Source: AC-37 sp036389835
GTDB taxonomy: Bacteria > Actinomycetota > Thermoleophilia > Solirubrobacterales > Thermoleophilaceae
Direction: 5' to 3'
DNA length: 64,000 nucleotides
Assembly: GCA_036389835.1 (NCBI GenBank)
Contig: DASVWC010000105.1
Coordinates: 166,305 to 230,304 of the forward strand
Part shown: positions 8,779-15,910 of the stretch, in pieces
Layout: every line of letters begins with the position of its first letter
Numbering within the stretch: the stretch's first letter is position 1
Program-made: the position numbers and the translations under genes
The notes under the pieces: generated by a model
What the model was told of the DNA's origin: nothing
Databases searched by the model: none
The model's input: the letters and a program-made list of their open reading frames with translations, nothing else

Positions 8779-9887
8779 TGACCGTGCGCCGACTCATTCG
8801 CCTGCTCGGAGCGGCAGGCATCGCCGCGACGCTCGTCTTCGCCGCTCTCGCGCTCACCGCGCCGACCGACGCCCAGGCTGCGATCGACCTGCCGGACCTA
8901 CCGATCCCAAATCCGTTCGACGTCGGGGTTCCGGGGCCGTCGGATCTCGTGCGCAAGGTCTTCGAGTTCTTCTTCAAGACCTTCTTCGGGATCGAGGCGA
9001 AGGTCACGCAGCGCGCCGTTCAGTGGCTGATCGCAGCGCCGGTCTACACCGATCAGGGTCAGTACGGCGAGCTGAATGGGCTGCGCTCGAACATGACGGT
9101 CGCCGGCTGGGCGCTGTTCACGCTTGTCTTCACGGTCTCGGCCGTGCGCTACTACGCCTCGGGCTTCACCTCGGCGGGGTCGTACGAGGCGGTCGAGGCG
9201 CTCACGCGTGGAGCGCTCGCGGCGGGCGCGCTCGCGCTGTACCCCGCCGTCTTCGGCTCACTGTCGGTCGCGACTAACCACCTGACCTACGGGATCACGC
9301 ACGCGCCCGGTGTGGAGGCCGGGCTGACCAAGGTCCTCGCGGGCGTGACGGTCGCGAACTTCACCCCGCTCGGGATCGGCTCGATCGCCGCCCTCGTCGG
9401 CGTTGTGCTCTTGCTCCTCCTGCTGGTGACGAAGATCGTCATAGCGACGCTGCTCGCGTTCCTCTACGTGGCCGCGCCGCTCGCGATCGCGCTGTGGCCG
9501 CTGCCGGAGACCTCGTGGCTTGCGCGGACCTGGCTGCAGTCGCTGATCGGCGTGCTGCTCTGGCCGACCGTGTGGGCGCTCTGCTTCGCGGTGTTCGCGG
9601 TCATGGGCAAGTCGGCGTTCACGCTCCAGGGCTCGTTCGGCACCGAGCTCATCAAGCCGTGGGTGTCGGTCGCGGCGCTGTTTGTCGCCTTCAAGGCGCC
9701 GCAGCTGCTCGCCCGACAGGCGATGCTTGCTGGTCTCGCGCCATCGTTCGGGAACGCCGCCGCGCGCGGCCTCGTCTACGGCCGCGCGGCGGTGCGCGCT
9801 GGAGGCGCGGCCGGCGGAGCCGAGGGGGTCTCCGGACGGTTCGGAGGCGGCGCCGCGGGCACCGCAGCCAAGGGCGCAGGGGCGTAG
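8778..9887 (+). CDS. VirB6-like polytopic membrane channel protein
   Basis: A 369-residue protein starting at a GTG that overlaps the preceding TAG. It has an N-terminal signal-like segment, a soluble region with FEFFFKTFFGIEAK, then about six hydrophobic segments, including a long LVGVVLLLLLLVTKIVIATLLAFL stretch in two parts, and a Gly/Ala-rich cytoplasmic tail. The PLAIALWPLPETSWLARTW motif between membrane helices resembles the conserved Trp region of VirB6/TrbL proteins. It would form the inner-membrane pore with the PrgI-like and VirB4 proteins that follow. Confidence 0.75.
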   Translation: MTVRRLIRLLGAAGIAATLVFAALALTAPTDAQAAIDLPDLPIPNPFDVGVPGPSDLVRKVFEFFFKTFFGIEAKVTQRAVQWLIAAPVYTDQGQYGELNGLRSNMTVAGWALFTLVFTVSAVRYYASGFTSAGSYEAVEALTRGALAAGALALYPAVFGSLSVATNHLTYGITHAPGVEAGLTKVLAGVTVANFTPLGIGSIAALVGVVLLLLLLVTKIVIATLLAFLYVAAPLAIALWPLPETSWLARTWLQSLIGVLLWPTVWALCFAVFAVMGKSAFTLQGSFGTELIKPWVSVAALFVAFKAPQLLARQAMLAGLAPSFGNAAARGLVYGRAAVRAGGAAGGAEGVSGRFGGGAAGTAAKGAGA

Positions 9888-9889
9888 CC

Positions 9890-10291
9890 GTGCGCCATCC
9901 GACCTACAAGCACCTCGAGGCGAGGTTGCGGCTCGGCTCGTTCTCGCTCGGCCAGTGGACCCAGATCGTGGCCGCCAGCGCCGTGGCCGCCGTCTTCGGT
10001 GTCTACGCCTCGCCCTTTCCGACGGGTCTGACGATCTTCGTGTCGATCGTCGGTGCCGGGCTGCCGATCGCGCTCTCGTACGGGGCGATGGGGCTCGAGT
10101 TCTCGGTCGGGCAGTTCGCGGCGGCCGCCTGGCGCTACTGGCGCGATCCGCGCTGCTTCCTCCCGGGCCCGGGGGAATCGGCCAGCGGGTACGCCGTGCA
10201 TCCCGAGCCCGTTCACGAGGACTCGCACGCGACGCGGCCGCCGCCGGGACCTGCCAGCTCAGTGGAGGGAGAGGCGCTGTGGGACGTCTGA
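9890..10291 (+). CDS. PrgI-family membrane protein of the conjugation system
   Basis: The GTG at 9890, 2 bp after the VirB6-like stop, gives 133 residues. Two membrane segments (QIVAASAVAAVFGVYASPF and LTIFVSIVGAGLPIALSYGA) lie in the first half, with a short cytoplasmic end. PrgI proteins of this size sit immediately before VirB4 in Gram-positive conjugation operons and help anchor the ATPase. The VirB4 start lies inside the last codons of this gene, implying translational coupling. Confidence 0.7.
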   Translation: MRHPTYKHLEARLRLGSFSLGQWTQIVAASAVAAVFGVYASPFPTGLTIFVSIVGAGLPIALSYGAMGLEFSVGQFAAAAWRYWRDPRCFLPGPGESASGYAVHPEPVHEDSHATRPPPGPASSVEGEALWDV

Positions 10292-12951
10292 GGCGCGCAG
10301 CGCCCGCGGAGCTGCCCGAGGCAGGGGAGCTCTGCCCGGTCGAGGCGATCGACCGCGAGGGGTTGCTCGTGACGAGCGAGGGAGCGCTGGTGCGCTACCT
10401 GCGCGTCACGCCGAAGAACCCACTCGTGATGTCCGGCGCCGAGCGCGAGCAGGTCGGCCACGCGTTTGGCCAGCTCGTCGAGCGGCTTCAGCCCGCGCAG
10501 TCGATCCAGTTCTACGTTGAGGCGGCGCCGGTGCGGCTCGAGGCGATCCTCGAGCACAGCCGAACCGAGGCCGAGCGGGCGCTGCGCGCCGTCGGCGACG
10601 GCGGGGCCGACCGAGCCGACGCGCTGCGGCGGCTGCACGGAGCGCTGCGCGAGTCGCTCGAGCGCCACGCCGACGCGCAGGCCGCGGTCGACGTCGCCTA
10701 CTACGTCGTCGTCCCGTACCTGCCCGACCAGCGGATCCGGCTCGACTGGCGCCAGCTCGTCCCGGGGCGCCGGGGCAGGCTCGCGACCGCCGCGCTGGAG
10801 CGCTCGCTCGAGTCGCACCGCCGGGTGACGCGCGAGTCGCTCCACGTGACCGACTCGATCCGTGGCGACCTAGAGGCGCTCGACCTCTCGACGGCGATGC
10901 TGTCGGGGCCGGAGGTGCTCGACCTGCTCTGGCGCCGCTTCAACCCGACCCAGGCGGACCGCACGCCGGAGCGGCGGCCGGGCGGCACCGACAGCCGGAT
11001 CGAGGTGGTCGGCACGCTCGACGCCGTCTCGGACGCCTCCGACGCGGCCCGGGCGGCACAGGCGCTGCGCGAGGGCGTGGCGGGATCGGCGATCGACTAC
11101 GCCGACCAGCGCCACCTGCGAATCGACCGCGACCTCGAGCAGGCGCTCTACGTCGCGACGCTCCCCGACGCGACCGAGTTCGGCTGGCTGCTCGACGCGA
11201 TGCAGGTCCCGCGGCCCTTCACGCTGTCTGTGCACGTCCACGCGCTCGACCGGCTGCGCGAGCGATCGCGGTTCAAGGCGCGCCACCGGCGGCTCTTCGG
11301 CGTCAACCGCGGGGCTGAACTCCGCGGCCGGACACCTGACTACGAGATGCTCGCGCAGGAGGAGGAGCTCTCCGAGCTGCTCAAGGAGCTCTCCGGCCAC
11401 GAGCGTTCGGCCCCCTACGAAGTCGCGATCTACCAGTCGATTCGCGAGCGCGGTCCGTCGCCCGACCCGGTCCAGCTCGCCGAGGCGGTCGAGCAGGCGA
11501 GCCGCGAGCTGATCGCCGCCTCCGACGCACGGGTCAGCCTCGGCCAGCTGCGCCAGCTCGAGCTGTGGCAGTCGTCGCTGCCGCTCGGCCGCGACCTGGC
11601 CCGTCTGACGCGCAAGTACCTGACCCGGCACGTCGGCGACACCGTCCCGCTCGTCGGGACGAGCTGCGGATCGGCGGCCGGGATCCCGTTCGCGTTCACC
11701 GACCCCGGGCGCGAGGTGGCGCTGATCAACCCGTTCGACCCCGCCCACGACAACGGGACGCTGCTCGTCAACGCGCGCTCGGGCGGCGGCAAGACGTTCC
11801 TCGTCAACGTGCTCGTCGCGCGCTTCCTGGCGCACGGGATGCAGGCGTTCGTGATCGACCGCGCCGGCCATTACGAGTTCCTCTGCGCGCTCGTGCCCGA
11901 CGCCCAGCACCTGACGATCGGCGCCTCCGACGACGAGCACGCCGTCAACCCCTGGGACGTCGAGGACCCGGCCAACCCGCCGATCGAGAAGATCGCCTAC
12001 CTGGTCGCGCTGCACGCGCTGCTCGTCGGCGACCACCGCGCCGGCGACGACTCCTACGGGCTCGACCCGCTCGAGCGCAACCTGCTCGAGGTCGCGATAC
12101 GCGCCGTCTACGCGCGCGCCGCGCGCGAGCGCGTACTGCCGCGCGAGTCGCTGCTGCGCGCCGAGCTCCGCCGCCGCGCCGAGGCCGAGGCCGAGGCCGG
12201 CGCCGAGGAGGTCGCCTCGGTCCTGCGCACCCTCGCCGAGCGGCTCGCCTCGTTCGTCGAGGACGGCTCTTACGCCTACCTGCTCGATCGCGCGAGCACA
12301 GTTCCAGACGACGCCCCGTTGGTCGCGTTCGACACGCGCAAGGTGCCGCGCGAGCTGTCGGCCGCGGTCCTGTTTGTGCTGTCAGAGCACGTCACCCGCC
12401 GGATCGAGCGTCGCGGCGCCGCCCGCATGCGCGAAACCGACGGCGGCCATTTCGCCGGCCGCTCGATGCTCGTGATCGATGAGGCCTGGAAGCTCGTCGA
12501 GCGGCGCGCGACGGGTGAGTGGGTCAACGAGATCGCGCGCCGCAGCCGCCACCTCGGCCTCTTCCTGGTCGCGATCTCACAGCAACTGTCCGACTTCGCC
12601 GGGCCCTACGGCAAGGCCCTGCTGCGCAACTCGACCCAGCAGCTCTTCCTGCGTCAGTCGCCCGACGAGCTCGCCTACATCCAGGACGCGGTGCGGCTCT
12701 CGGACGCCGAGGTGGGGGCGATCGCTCGGCTCAAGACGGTCAAGCGGTCCTACTCGCAGGCGTACTGGATCAACGGGACGCGCGGGCGCGGCACGGTTGC
12801 GCTGCGTGTCGGACCCACCGAGTACGGGCTCGCCACCTCGGATCCGGTCGGCGACGTCCCGCGCCGCACGCTCGCGCTCGAGGCCGCGAACGGCGACGCC
12901 TGGGACGCGCTCGAGCTGCTCGCCGCCGAGGGCTGGGAGGTCCAGGGCTAG
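10279..12951 (+). CDS. virB4: VirB4-type conjugation ATPase
   Basis: The GTG at 10279, preceded by GGAGGGAGAGG, gives 890 residues; the upstream extension of the frame overlaps two real genes and is rejected. Residues about 1-400 match the N-terminal VirB4/TraC domain. The ATPase domain has Walker A ARSGGGKT at about 498-505 and Walker B MLVIDEAW at about 730-737, followed by SRHLGLFLVAISQQLSDF and the motif LRNSTQQLFLRQS. It powers assembly of, and transport through, the transfer channel at the cytoplasmic membrane. It lies between the PrgI-like protein and the murein hydrolase in an overlapping operon. Confidence 0.9.
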   Translation: MGRLRRAAPAELPEAGELCPVEAIDREGLLVTSEGALVRYLRVTPKNPLVMSGAEREQVGHAFGQLVERLQPAQSIQFYVEAAPVRLEAILEHSRTEAERALRAVGDGGADRADALRRLHGALRESLERHADAQAAVDVAYYVVVPYLPDQRIRLDWRQLVPGRRGRLATAALERSLESHRRVTRESLHVTDSIRGDLEALDLSTAMLSGPEVLDLLWRRFNPTQADRTPERRPGGTDSRIEVVGTLDAVSDASDAARAAQALREGVAGSAIDYADQRHLRIDRDLEQALYVATLPDATEFGWLLDAMQVPRPFTLSVHVHALDRLRERSRFKARHRRLFGVNRGAELRGRTPDYEMLAQEEELSELLKELSGHERSAPYEVAIYQSIRERGPSPDPVQLAEAVEQASRELIAASDARVSLGQLRQLELWQSSLPLGRDLARLTRKYLTRHVGDTVPLVGTSCGSAAGIPFAFTDPGREVALINPFDPAHDNGTLLVNARSGGGKTFLVNVLVARFLAHGMQAFVIDRAGHYEFLCALVPDAQHLTIGASDDEHAVNPWDVEDPANPPIEKIAYLVALHALLVGDHRAGDDSYGLDPLERNLLEVAIRAVYARAARERVLPRESLLRAELRRRAEAEAEAGAEEVASVLRTLAERLASFVEDGSYAYLLDRASTVPDDAPLVAFDTRKVPRELSAAVLFVLSEHVTRRIERRGAARMRETDGGHFAGRSMLVIDEAWKLVERRATGEWVNEIARRSRHLGLFLVAISQQLSDFAGPYGKALLRNSTQQLFLRQSPDELAYIQDAVRLSDAEVGAIARLKTVKRSYSQAYWINGTRGRGTVALRVGPTEYGLATSDPVGDVPRRTLALEAANGDAWDALELLAAEGWEVQG

Positions 12952-14003
12952 TGAGCGCCCCGGCGCTTCAGGCCGCGGGCATCGCGATCGGCCAGCGCGG
13001 CGCGCTGCTGCGCGCGCTCGTTGCGGCGCTGCTCGCCCTGCTCGCCCTGCTGCTCCTTATCCTCGTCCCGCTCGCGATCCTCAGTTCGGGCGGCGGCTCG
13101 TCCGGCCCGCAGGGAGTCCCGAATGGCATCCCGGCTCCGTTCGTGCCGGTCTACCGCGAGTCGGCGCGGGTGTTCGGGCTCAACTGGCTCGTGCTCGCCT
13201 CGGTCCATCAGGAGGAGACCGGGTTCTCGACCCACCCGACGACCTACCGCGGGCTCAACCCTTACGGCTGCTGCGCCGGTCCGTTCCAGATGAACGTGAC
13301 GAACGGGCCGCCGTCAACCTGGGCCAGCCACCGGTCGGCCTACCGGCGCGGGCGCCGGCCGGAGCGCTACCCGCATCCGACGCCGTCGCACCCGTCGCCC
13401 TACGACGACTTCGACGCCGGCATGGCCGCCGGTTCGCTGCTGCGCGCGAACGGGGCCGACCGGACCCTCGGCGCGCGCACGCACGGCGCGGTGCGCCGCT
13501 ACAACGGCGCCGGTCCGGTCGCGGAGGCGTACGCGCGGCGGGTGATGGACCGCGCGCGCCGCTGGCAGGCCGAGTCGCCACCGGTGCGCGACCCCGCGCC
13601 GAGCGCTCCGGCCCCGATCGGCAACGGGGCGCTCGCGTGGCCGGTGCGCGGCGTCGTCGTCTCGCCGTTCGGGATGCGCTGGGGGCGGCTCCACGCCGGC
13701 GTCGACATCGCGGTGCCGACCGGCACGCGGATCCTCGCCGCGGCCGGCGGCCGAGTGACGACGAAGGGCTGGGTCGGCGGCTACGGCCGCTACACCTGCC
13801 TCGAGCACCGGCGCCCGTACTCGACCTGCTACGCGCACCAGTCGCGCTTCGGGCCGAGCCCGCCGGGCGGCGTGGTGGCGCGCGGCGCGCTGGTCGGCTA
13901 CGTCGGCTGCACCGGGCACTGCTTCGGCCCGCACCTGCACTTCGAGGTGCGGATCGCCGGGCGGCCGGTCGATCCGCTGCCTTACCTGCGCGGAGGGCGC
14001 TGA
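12951..14003 (+). CDS. Membrane-anchored transglycosylase-M23 peptidase fusion
   Basis: GTG 12951 overlaps the VirB4 stop. The 350-residue protein has an N-terminal membrane anchor (LLALLALLLLILVPLAIL), then a lysozyme-like lytic transglycosylase domain with the catalytic Glu in VHQEETGFS, and a C-terminal LytM/M23 metallopeptidase domain with HAGVDIA and GPHLHFEVR zinc motifs. It can therefore cut both glycan and peptide bonds of peptidoglycan, opening the wall locally for the transfer channel. Such bifunctional hydrolases (VirB1 role) are typical of Gram-positive conjugation systems. Confidence 0.85.
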   Translation: MSAPALQAAGIAIGQRGALLRALVAALLALLALLLLILVPLAILSSGGGSSGPQGVPNGIPAPFVPVYRESARVFGLNWLVLASVHQEETGFSTHPTTYRGLNPYGCCAGPFQMNVTNGPPSTWASHRSAYRRGRRPERYPHPTPSHPSPYDDFDAGMAAGSLLRANGADRTLGARTHGAVRRYNGAGPVAEAYARRVMDRARRWQAESPPVRDPAPSAPAPIGNGALAWPVRGVVVSPFGMRWGRLHAGVDIAVPTGTRILAAAGGRVTTKGWVGGYGRYTCLEHRRPYSTCYAHQSRFGPSPPGGVVARGALVGYVGCTGHCFGPHLHFEVRIAGRPVDPLPYLRGGR

Positions 14004-14004
14004 G

Positions 14005-14583
14005 GTGAGACGGCGGACGCTGCTCGCGCTGCTCCTAGCCGCTGTGGTCGCGGGCTGCCAGGACCCCTACAGCGCCGATCCGGGCTCGGAGCACGAGCCC
14101 GAGCTCGGCCAATCGGAAACGGCGCCCGAGTCGGAGCACGCCCACGGCGACGAGCTCGCGCCGGCCGCGCGCGCCGACGACACGGCTCCGGTGCTCCGCT
14201 CTAATGCGCGGACGACACCACGGGCGGCCGTCGCCGCCTTTTGCGCGCAGTGGGTCAACTGGAGCTGGCGCACGATCGCGCGCCAGCAGCGCCGGCTCGC
14301 GGAGCTCGCCACGGGAGCGCTCGCGCGCGAGCTGGCCGCCGAAGCCAAGCACGGTGCCCGCGACGAGACGCTGCGGCGCGACCGGCTCGGAGCGCGAGGG
14401 AACGTCGTCGCGGTCGCGTTCAGGCCCGGCGGCGCCGCACGCGAGGCGGTGTGCGTAGCGCGCGAGGAGCGGCTCGAGGCCGGCCGCGCCGAGCTCGAGG
14501 GCGGCGCGCACCGCGTCTATCTCGCCACCGTGGAGCGGACTCGGAGCGGCTGGGCGGTGAGGCGATGGGAGCCGCAGCCCTAG
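14005..14583 (+). CDS. VirB8-like lipoprotein of the transfer channel
   Basis: A 192-residue protein starting at GTG 14005, one base after the previous stop. The N-terminus is a lipoprotein signal with lipobox VAGC at about residues 15-18. An acidic linker follows, then a folded domain from about residue 70 beginning AAVAAFCAQWVNWSWRTI and ending with strands LATVERTRSGWAVRRW. That pattern fits the NTF2-like fold of VirB8/TcpC-type periplasmic scaffold proteins, but the similarity is weak. Its operon position supports a structural role outside the membrane. Confidence 0.55.
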   Translation: MRRRTLLALLLAAVVAGCQDPYSADPGSEHEPELGQSETAPESEHAHGDELAPAARADDTAPVLRSNARTTPRAAVAAFCAQWVNWSWRTIARQQRRLAELATGALARELAAEAKHGARDETLRRDRLGARGNVVAVAFRPGGAAREAVCVAREERLEAGRAELEGGAHRVYLATVERTRSGWAVRRWEPQP

Positions 14584-15356
14584 CCGCACGCCTGCCGCTG
14601 CTGTTCCGGGCCCGGCCGGAAGCGACCGCGTCGTGCGGGCTCGCCTTCGACCGCCCGGGAGGCCCGCTCGTCGCTGTCTGCGGGCTCGTCGGAGGCTCGG
14701 GAGCTTCGACGCTCGCGTTCGCGCTCGCGCGCCAGGCGGCCAGGGAGAGCGCGCTGCCGGTGCTGCTGAGCGAAGCCGACAGCTCGCGCGCCGGGCTTGC
14801 CGTGGTGGCGGGCCGCGCCGGCCCGCTCTGCCTTCGCGATCTCGCCTGGCGGCTCGCCGACGGCGAGCCGCCCGCCCGTCCCTTCACCGAGCTCGAGCCG
14901 CGCCTGCGGCTGGTGGCGTCCGCGCCGCGAACCGCCCCGGACCCCGCGCCCGACACCGTGCGGGCGCTGCTGCGCGACGCGCGGGCTGCGCACGGGTTGG
15001 TCGTGATCGATTGCGGGTCGGCCTGGGGGTCCGCGCGCGCCGTTCTCGACGAGACGAGTCATGTCATCTGGACGCTGCCCGCCAGCGCGCCAGCGGCCGC
15101 CCGCGCGCGCGTCCTGTTCGCGAGCGAGTCGCTGCCCGCACCTGGCCGCTGGCGCGAGCTCCTCGTCGCGACCGCCATCGAGCGACGGGCGGGCGCGAAG
15201 GTCCGCACGCTGCGGCGCCTCGCGGCGCACCGCTGCGAGCGGCTCGTGCTCGCGCCCTACGTCGAGGCGCTTGCGCGCGGGGAGCAGGCCACCGACGGCG
15301 AGCGCCTACGCGCGCCGCTGACGGCGCTGGCCGCGACGCTCGGGAGAGTCGGGTGA
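14565..15356 (+). CDS. ParA/MinD-like protein with a degenerate P-loop
   Basis: ATG 14565 lies within the end of the lipoprotein gene. The 263 residues include VAVCGLVGGSGASTLAFALA at about 37-55, a deviant Walker A in which the Lys residues of KGGxGKT are absent, as in CpaE/Ssd-like relatives. A DCGSAWGSARAVLD stretch corresponds to the Walker B region. It may position the transfer apparatus on the membrane or nucleoid rather than hydrolyse ATP normally. Its start and stop both overlap neighbouring genes, so it is an integral part of the transfer operon. Confidence 0.65.
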   Translation: MGAAALAARLPLLFRARPEATASCGLAFDRPGGPLVAVCGLVGGSGASTLAFALARQAARESALPVLLSEADSSRAGLAVVAGRAGPLCLRDLAWRLADGEPPARPFTELEPRLRLVASAPRTAPDPAPDTVRALLRDARAAHGLVVIDCGSAWGSARAVLDETSHVIWTLPASAPAAARARVLFASESLPAPGRWRELLVATAIERRAGAKVRTLRRLAAHRCERLVLAPYVEALARGEQATDGERLRAPLTALAATLGRVG

Positions 15357-15907
15357 CGGGATCGGCGCGGCGGGCGCGACCGCTCCCGAGCCGAGCCGCG
15401 GACATCGCCACGTCGACGGTCGTGTGCGCGACGCTGGGGCTCGCCGTCGCAGCCCTCGCGGCCGCGACGATCGTCGTTGCCGGCCTCGCGGACGACGCGC
15501 GCGCGGTACTCGGCTTCAGGTTCGGCGAGCTCGCGCGCAGTCCGAGCGCGGCGCTCGCGATCGCGCTTCAGAACGTCAAGCTCGCCGCCGGGACACTCGC
15601 ATGCGCGGCCGCCGCGCCGTGCCTGGCGCCTGGCGTCCGAGTGCTCGTCGGTCTGTGGCTCGCTGCGCTGCTAGTCCTCAACGCGGGCGTCGTCGGCGTC
15701 GCGTTCGGCGCCTACGGAACGCGGCTGGTGGGCGCGACCGCACTCCACCTGTCGGTCGAGTTCGCGGCGCTGTCGCTCGCCGGTGGCGCCTACCTCGCTG
15801 CCGTGCGCGAGCCGCTCGGCGCACGCCAGCTGGCGCCGGTCGGCCTCGTCTGCCTGCTGCTGCTGGTCGTCGCCGCGGCGCTCGAGACCTACGCGCGGGT
15901 CGGGTGA
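15353..15907 (+). CDS. Polytopic membrane protein, SpoIIM-like arrangement
   Basis: GTG 15353 overlaps the preceding TGA. The 184-residue protein has about five membrane segments. The final part, with LHLSVEFAALSLAGGAYLA between helices, recalls the SpoIIM family, in which a His-x-x-x-Glu stretch precedes the last helices, but this is only a weak resemblance. It lies directly before the coupling ATPase and probably belongs to the transfer machinery. No other function can be inferred. Confidence 0.5.
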   Translation: MTGSARRARPLPSRAADIATSTVVCATLGLAVAALAAATIVVAGLADDARAVLGFRFGELARSPSAALAIALQNVKLAAGTLACAAAAPCLAPGVRVLVGLWLAALLVLNAGVVGVAFGAYGTRLVGATALHLSVEFAALSLAGGAYLAAVREPLGARQLAPVGLVCLLLLVVAAALETYARVG

Positions 15908-15910
15908 GAC

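Noticed and set aside
9682..10278. N-terminal extension of the VirB4 frame to 1089 residues
   Set aside because: The extension is Arg-rich, overlaps the VirB6-like and PrgI-like genes, and a good start with ribosome site exists at 10279.
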